In this document: positions 60,259 through 64,000 of the stretch, one piece after another
Numbering within the stretch: the first letter of the stretch is position 1
Layout of the letters: each line of letters starts with the position of its first letter
Assembly (NCBI GenBank): GCA_900104495.1
Contig: FMXS01000005.1
Coordinates: 62,001 to 126,000, forward strand
DNA from: Ruminococcaceae bacterium FB2012
GTDB taxonomy: Bacteria; Bacillota; Clostridia; Oscillospirales; Ruminococcaceae
Direction: 5' to 3'
DNA length: 64,000 nt
The notes under the pieces: model-generated
Database searches by the model: none
Seen by the model: only the letters and a program-made list of their open reading frames with translations
What the model was told of the DNA's origin: nothing
Translations under genes and position numbers: made by a program

Positions 60259-61770
60259 ATGATAAAAGCAGCAGCGGTTTTTTCGGATAATATGGTGCTC
60301 CAAAGAGGCAAAAACGTGGCCGTTTGGGGCGAGTGCGACGAAGCGGGCAGAGTAAGTGCGGAGATAGCAGGCGCCTGCGGTTCCTGCGTCACCGAAGGCG
60401 GAAAATGGTCTTTGATACTGCCGCCCATGCAGGCAGGCGGACCCTATGAGATGGCCCTCTCCTTCAACGGCAAAGAGGTCAGACGCTTCTTCAACGTGAT
60501 GATCGGCGAAGTCTGGCTCTGCGGCGGGCAGTCCAACATGGAGCTTGAACTTCAGAACGAGGTCAACGGCAAAAAAGAACTTGCCGGTCTCACCGCAGAG
60601 GTCCCGATAAGGTTCTACTACACCAACAAGGTAGGCTCGGTGGAGGAAGCCATCGAGTGCGAGAAGAACTCGGGCTGGGGCGTGGCTGACCCGGAGGGCT
60701 CCAAGGCATGGAGCGCCGTGGGATATTACTTCGCTAAAAAGCTCTCCGCAGATCTGGGCGTCACCGTGGGACTTATCGGCTGTAACTGGGGCGGCACCTC
60801 CGGCACCAACTGGATCGACACCGAGCATATCATCGGCAATGCGGAGCTTGCCCCGTATATGGACGACTTCAAGTCCGCCACCGAGGGCAAGACTCTTGAA
60901 GAGCAGAAGAAGGAGTACGACGAGTACGCCGAATACGACCGTGTGTGGAACGAAAAGGCACAGGAAGTCTACAAGACGGAGCCGAAGATCGGCTGGCAGG
61001 AGCTTCAGGACAGGATCGGCAAAAATCTCTGGCCGGGACCCCGCAACAGCTTCAACCCTTTCTCTCCCGGGAAGATGTTCGAGTCCATGCTGATGCGCGT
61101 CTGCCCCTACACCCTGGCGGGATTCCTTTACTATCAGGGCGAGTCGGACGACCACAGGCCGAAGACCTACTACACGCTGTTCACCGCGCTCATACGCTTG
61201 TGGCGTGAGCGCTGGGGGGACGACAGACTGCCCTTCATCCTCGTTCAGCTGCCCGGCTTCAAGTACGCCGCCGACCCGGACTACAAGCACTGGTGCCTTA
61301 TCCGCGAGGCGCAGATGCGTGCTTTTGAGACAGTGAAGAACACGGGCATCGCCGTTGCTATCGACTGCGGTGAGCTGGATAACATCCACCCCGTGGACAA
61401 GCACGTTGTGGGCGAGAGGCTTTGTCTCCAGGCGGAGCAGCTGGTCTACGGCACAGAGGACGATGCCTTTGGTCCGATTTATCGGGGCTATATGACTGAC
61501 GGAGCGGAGCTGTGCATCCTGCTTGACCACGCGGAGAACGGCCTTGAAGTCAAGGACGGAAAGCTCACGGGCTTTGAGCTGGCGGGTGCGGACAAGAAAT
61601 TCTTCCCTGCGGAAGCTGAGATCAGAGGCGACAGGATCATCCTGCGGTCCCAGGAAGTTTCCGAGCCGGGATATGCACGTTACGCCTGGGGCAACTTCCC
61701 GGAGTATTCGGTCTTCGGCAGCAACGGCATACCCCTTGCGCCCTTCCGGACGTCCCGGACGGACGAATAG
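60259..61770 (+). CDS. Sialate O-acetylesterase-like SGNH carbohydrate esterase
   Basis: 503 residues; AAAGGGG lies before the ATG at 60259. The start FSDNMVLQRGKNVAVWGE and an N-terminal beta-sandwich are typical of the sialate O-acetylesterase family (DUF303). SGNH blocks: nucleophile Ser92 in CGGQSNME, the Gly in NWGGTSGTNWI, GFLYYQGESDD, and the Asp/His pair in DNIHPVDKH. These enzymes remove acetyl groups from sugars; in fibre-degrading Ruminococcus relatives they often act on xylo-oligosaccharides. No signal peptide is present, so it should work on imported material. A repeat block starts six bases after the stop. Confidence 0.87.
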   Translation: MIKAAAVFSDNMVLQRGKNVAVWGECDEAGRVSAEIAGACGSCVTEGGKWSLILPPMQAGGPYEMALSFNGKEVRRFFNVMIGEVWLCGGQSNMELELQNEVNGKKELAGLTAEVPIRFYYTNKVGSVEEAIECEKNSGWGVADPEGSKAWSAVGYYFAKKLSADLGVTVGLIGCNWGGTSGTNWIDTEHIIGNAELAPYMDDFKSATEGKTLEEQKKEYDEYAEYDRVWNEKAQEVYKTEPKIGWQELQDRIGKNLWPGPRNSFNPFSPGKMFESMLMRVCPYTLAGFLYYQGESDDHRPKTYYTLFTALIRLWRERWGDDRLPFILVQLPGFKYAADPDYKHWCLIREAQMRAFETVKNTGIAVAIDCGELDNIHPVDKHVVGERLCLQAEQLVYGTEDDAFGPIYRGYMTDGAELCILLDHAENGLEVKDGKLTGFELAGADKKFFPAEAEIRGDRIILRSQEVSEPGYARYAWGNFPEYSVFGSNGIPLAPFRTSRTDE

Positions 61771-61776
61771 GAGCGC

Positions 61777-62370
61777 GGCAGGGGCGTGCCCCTGCACCCA
61801 ACTCCGCCGCAAGCAACGAAGTGCAGGAAACAGGTTTTGTGATGCGGCGGGGCCGCACAAAGCTGTAAATCCAAACGCGAAGCGGCAGGGGCGTGCCCCT
61901 GCACCCAACTCCGCCGCAAACAACGGAGTGCAGGAAAAAAGATAGAGATGCGGCGGGGCCGCACAAAGCTGTAAACCAAACGCGAAGCGGCAGGGGCGTG
62001 CCCCTGGTCCGAGCGCGGACGGCGGCAGGGGCGTGCCCCTGCACCCAACTCCGCCGCAAGCGACGGAGTGCAGGAAAAAAGATAGTGTTGCGGCGGGGCC
62101 GCACAAAGCTGTAAATCCAAACGCGAAGCGCGTTAAAAGTTTCGGTCAAGCCTTTTCCAAAGGCTTGCGGGTCAAGGGCAGAGCCCTTGCGGAGCTCGAG
62201 GCAGAGCCTCGTTCGGCGCGTCAGCGACGACCCCGGCGCTGCACAAGAAAAGAGTAGGGAAACGAAGTAGTTTTCCTGCTCTTTTTTACGTGGACAAACC
62301 ATACCCAGCGCCGGAAAAAGGTGTTCTCCTGCACTCGCAGGAAACAGCGACCAGCGGGAGCGTCTTTCCG
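61777..62370. repeat. Modular hairpin-rich intergenic repeat, copy B
   Basis: Three tandem units of about 106 bases start at 61777, 61884 and 62024, each GGCAGGGGCGTGCCCCTGC, CACCCAACTCCG...CGGAGTGCA, GCGGCGGGGCCGCAC, then AAACGCGAAGC; a lone palindrome lies at 61989. From 62160 the later modules of copy A follow in the same order: GGGCAGAGCCC, GAGGCAGAGCCTC, and the large fold CCCCGGCGCTG ... CAGCGCCGG with the inner stem AAAGAGTAGGGAAAC / GTTTTCCTGCTCTTT. That stem differs from copy A at bases that stay paired through G-U. No transposase, integrase or sensible ORF is seen. Confidence 0.82.
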
Positions 62371-62676
62371 TCCCCCGACGAACTAAATGAAGAGCGCAAG
62401 CCGGGACCCTGCCCGGCTTCCTGCTCCGCCCGTAACGCAGGAGCAAATTCCAACTTAGGCTCACGCCTCAATTCGGGGGCTTTCCGGTCGGTCCTAGCGC
62501 GGACGGCGCAACTCCGCCGCAAGAAACATAGTGCGGGCTGCAAGTTTGATTTGCGGCGAGGCTCTCCGTTTGCGTAAACCGTATTCGGGGGCTTTCCGGT
62601 CGGTCCCCGAACCCCTTCGGAAATGCACTTCTCCTTGCAGAGTGCGAGGTCACGCCGATATTATTTTTTTTGCATC
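62371..62676. repeat. Repeat remnants with a 24-bp direct repeat
   Basis: A gene-free stretch that carries a 24-bp direct repeat (62471-62494 and 62583-62606, core GGGGGCTTTCCGGTCGGTCC). Between the copies lies another piece of the repeat family (GCGCGGACGGCGCAACTCCGCCGCAAG-like, with the matching GTGCGG). It looks like a decayed or nested copy. Nothing else is recognised here. Confidence 0.6.
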
Positions 62677-62706
62677 TTTACATCCCCGCGGTGAATGTGC
62701 TATAAT
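62677..62706 (+). promoter_or_regulatory. Promoter of the small ORF / membrane-linked sigma gene
   Basis: TTTACA (62677-62682), 18 bases, TATAAT (62701-62706). It is followed by a leader of about 150 bases. Confidence 0.65.
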
Positions 62707-62823
62707 AGTCTTAGGAACATTGTCTGCCGTTATGTGCATTGTGTATAGCCGGGAAAGCTTTTCCGTCCTTGTGTTTGTGCATTAAGCGGAAATTGTGCCG
62801 TACAGCGTAACCGAATGCGGGTG

Positions 62824-62864
62824 TTATCAGTCTAAGGGGCAGAAAAGAGCGAAAGGACTGATAA
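62824..62864 (+). promoter_or_regulatory. Perfect hairpin next to the ribosome site of the 45-aa ORF
   Basis: TTATCAGTC (62824-62832) and GACTGATAA (62856-62864) pair perfectly over nine bases. The ribosome site AAAGG (62852-62856) is in the loop, touching the stem, and the ATG is one base beyond it, so folding could limit translation of the ORF and of the sigma factor coupled to it. Confidence 0.5.
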
Positions 62865-62865
62865 T

Positions 62866-63003
62866 ATGGAGCTTGATCTTGACAGGCTCATCCGCGTGAT
62901 ACTTGAGATCATGGCGGAGGAGGAACGGCCCACGGATGAAGAGGCCGCAAGGATCTTCGGGCGCGTATTTTCAGACTGCGGAAAGGAAGAGGAAGATCAA
63001 TGA
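62866..63003 (+). CDS. Small acidic protein coupled to the sigma factor gene (45 aa)
   Basis: A 45-residue frame beginning ATGGAGCTTGAT with GAAAGGA upstream; it ends in ATGA overlap with the sigma gene. The peptide is very acidic (LEIMAEEERPTDEEAARIFGRVFSD is partly helical by pattern) with no membrane segment. Small acidic proteins directly before sigma genes can act as regulators or simply as translational couplers. No family is recognised. The overlap and ribosome site make expression likely. Confidence 0.6.
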   Translation: MELDLDRLIRVILEIMAEEERPTDEEAARIFGRVFSDCGKEEEDQ

Positions 63004-64000
63004 ACGCTCAGCTGAAACAAACCGTTGATGCCGCCAAAAACGGCGACAGAGCCGCATTTGAAACGCTGTATAATTCGTACCGCGACAAGCTGTTCTTCTT
63101 TGCGAAGAAATATACGGGAAGCAGAGAGGCCGCCGAGGATGTGGTCTCGGAGACCTTCATCACCGCTATGGAAAAGCTCCCGAACCTTCGGGAGGGCGAA
63201 GCCTTCGGCGGCTGGCTCTATTCCATAGCATACAGCAAGTGCATGGACCACTGCCGGGAAAATTCGGAGCGTATCAGTCTTGACGATGAAAATATGGACG
63301 CCGTCATCAACAGTCCCGTGATGCTCCCCGACGACTACGCCGTCAGCGAGCAGCTGAAAAGCGGCCTGCGGGATATTATCGACGGCCTTTCCCCCGAAGC
63401 GCGTTCGGCGGTAATTATGTACTACTACGAGGAAATGTCCGTGGAGGAAGTCGCAAAGGCTTTGGACATCACCGAGAATGCCGCCAAGCAGCGGCTTTTC
63501 CGGGCGCGGAAGACCATACGCTCAAAGATAGAGGCCCTTGTGGGCAAGGGCGGGATGTTCGCCGCGGTGCCTCTCGGAGCCGTGCTGAACAACACCGCGG
63601 AGCTGTCCCCCGCCGCCTCTTCCGGGGCGTCGGTGACGGGAACAGCCAAGCTGGCAGGAACGAGCTTTGCTCTGAAAGCCGCAGCGGTGGGAGCCGCGGC
63701 AGTTATGGCGGTAGGCATCCCCGTGGGGCTCAGCAAACTGTCGAAGAACGGCGATATCCGCACCGAGGACAGCTCCGCCGTCGAACGTCTGTCCGATGAA
63801 TCCGAGGACAGCCGAGAGGACCGTCGTGAGGACAGCCGCGAGGACAGTCCCGTTCCTTCTTATGGCAGGACGTCATCCTATGTCCTTATGGGATCTCTCA
63901 GAGCCGAGCTGGACTACGGCGAGACCAAGCGCCTTACGGAGTCTCTGACTCCGGCCGAAAACAGCGAAAATTTCATCTTCGCGGAGGACGTCAAGGACTG
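63000..64000 (+). CDS. ECF sigma factor with C-terminal membrane anchor (partial, runs off the window)
   Basis: At least 333 residues, open to the window end. Residues ~1-175 are a complete ECF sigma factor: region 2 (AAFETLYNSYRDKLFFFAKKYTGSREAAEDVVSETFITAMEKL ... WLYSIAYSKCMDHCREN) and region 4 (LSPEARSAVIMYYYEEMSVEEVAKALDITENAAKQRLFRARKTIRSKI). Where such proteins usually stop, this one goes on: a linker, a hydrophobic helix (FALKAAAVGAAAVMAVGIPVGL, ~222-243), an Asp/Glu/Arg/Ser linker with REDSRED repeats (~258-280), and a further domain (SYVLMGSLRAELDYGETKRL). Sigma and sensor or anti-sigma parts thus seem to be one membrane-anchored chain, unlike the separate pair at 58322-60180. Confidence 0.85.
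   Translation, partial: MNAQLKQTVDAAKNGDRAAFETLYNSYRDKLFFFAKKYTGSREAAEDVVSETFITAMEKLPNLREGEAFGGWLYSIAYSKCMDHCRENSERISLDDENMDAVINSPVMLPDDYAVSEQLKSGLRDIIDGLSPEARSAVIMYYYEEMSVEEVAKALDITENAAKQRLFRARKTIRSKIEALVGKGGMFAAVPLGAVLNNTAELSPAASSGASVTGTAKLAGTSFALKAAAVGAAAVMAVGIPVGLSKLSKNGDIRTEDSSAVERLSDESEDSREDRREDSREDSPVPSYGRTSSYVLMGSLRAELDYGETKRLTESLTPAENSENFIFAEDVKD

Noticed and set aside
60217..62106. 629-residue minus-strand frame across the esterase and repeat block
   Set aside because: It covers the SGNH esterase and then repeat modules whose translation is the same peptide over and over; the length comes from GC-rich repeats.
61777..62130. CRISPR-like array in the tandem 106-bp units
   Set aside because: The whole unit repeats, without variable spacers, and no cas genes are near.

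Overview
This 64 kb window reads as chromosomal DNA of a Gram-positive gut or rumen Clostridia, most like Ruminococcus / Oscillospiraceae. The grounds are strong AGGAGG-type ribosome sites, consensus TTGACA-17-TATAAT promoters, many Ser/Ala/Glu-rich lipoproteins, a GH5 cellulase ending in an NPNTG sorting signal, a type III glutamine synthetase, a modular glutamate synthase and ANTAR-type nitrogen control. The species cannot be fixed from the window. No rRNA, tRNA, CRISPR array, phage or insertion sequence was seen.

Layout. 1-536: end of a ThiF/MoeB gene and a JAMM peptidase (sulfur-carrier chemistry). 546-6286: a pseudo-receiver/AraC regulator behind two attenuators, NADP glutamate dehydrogenase, a 50-residue ORF, and the three-gene proton-translocating transhydrogenase. 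6300-15226 (minus strand): a PfkB kinase, two membrane proteins (one a diguanylate-cyclase remnant), a clostripain-like lipoprotein, a repeat-containing lipoprotein, a LytTR regulator, a broken signal-peptide gene and a K+ channel. 15573-25234 (plus): two lipoproteins, then cyclic-di-GMP genes (dCache-HAMP-GGDEF, HD-GYP, SBP-GGDEF*-EAL) with a truncated TetR and its operator between them. 25920-33258: a complete sucrose PTS cassette (LacI regulator, EIIBCA, GH32, fructokinase, HPr, enzyme I) with one 20-bp operator used twice. 33376-44913: the nitrogen core. It holds an Amt-PII fusion, a minus-strand operon for split glutamate synthase + GSI + ANTAR regulator, and GSIII. 45057-50926: asnB, pyrG, purF, dapL. 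51162-56543: an apparently complete phosphorelay (permease-histidine kinase-REC-REC, Hpt, REC-GGDEF*-EAL). 56762-64000: GH5 cellulase, ECF sigma/anti-sigma pair, SGNH esterase, a block of intergenic repeats, and a membrane-anchored ECF sigma factor that runs off the window.

How it fits together. The strongest theme is nitrogen control by RNA. Seven short hairpins, each with a six-base loop of the form AANGNN closed by a C-G pair, lie in four leaders (regulator upstream of gdhA, amtB, glutamate-synthase operon, glnN). In every case the hairpin overlaps the 5' arm of an intrinsic terminator. The likely reader is the ANTAR protein encoded at the end of the glutamate-synthase operon, which would control its own operon. 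Its receiver domain, like that of the AraC-type regulator upstream of gdhA, has lost the phospho-acceptor Asp, so the nitrogen signal probably does not come from a histidine kinase. GDH, GSI, GSIII, GOGAT and Amt then feed the glutamine users AsnB, PyrG and PurF, while transhydrogenase could supply NADPH. A second theme is cyclic-di-GMP: four intact enzymes and one remnant, one phosphodiesterase being the likely output of a transporter-sensor kinase.

Two intergenic blocks (25244-25745 and 61777-62370) share a modular hairpin-rich repeat with pairing-preserving differences. They are the least explained DNA in the window.
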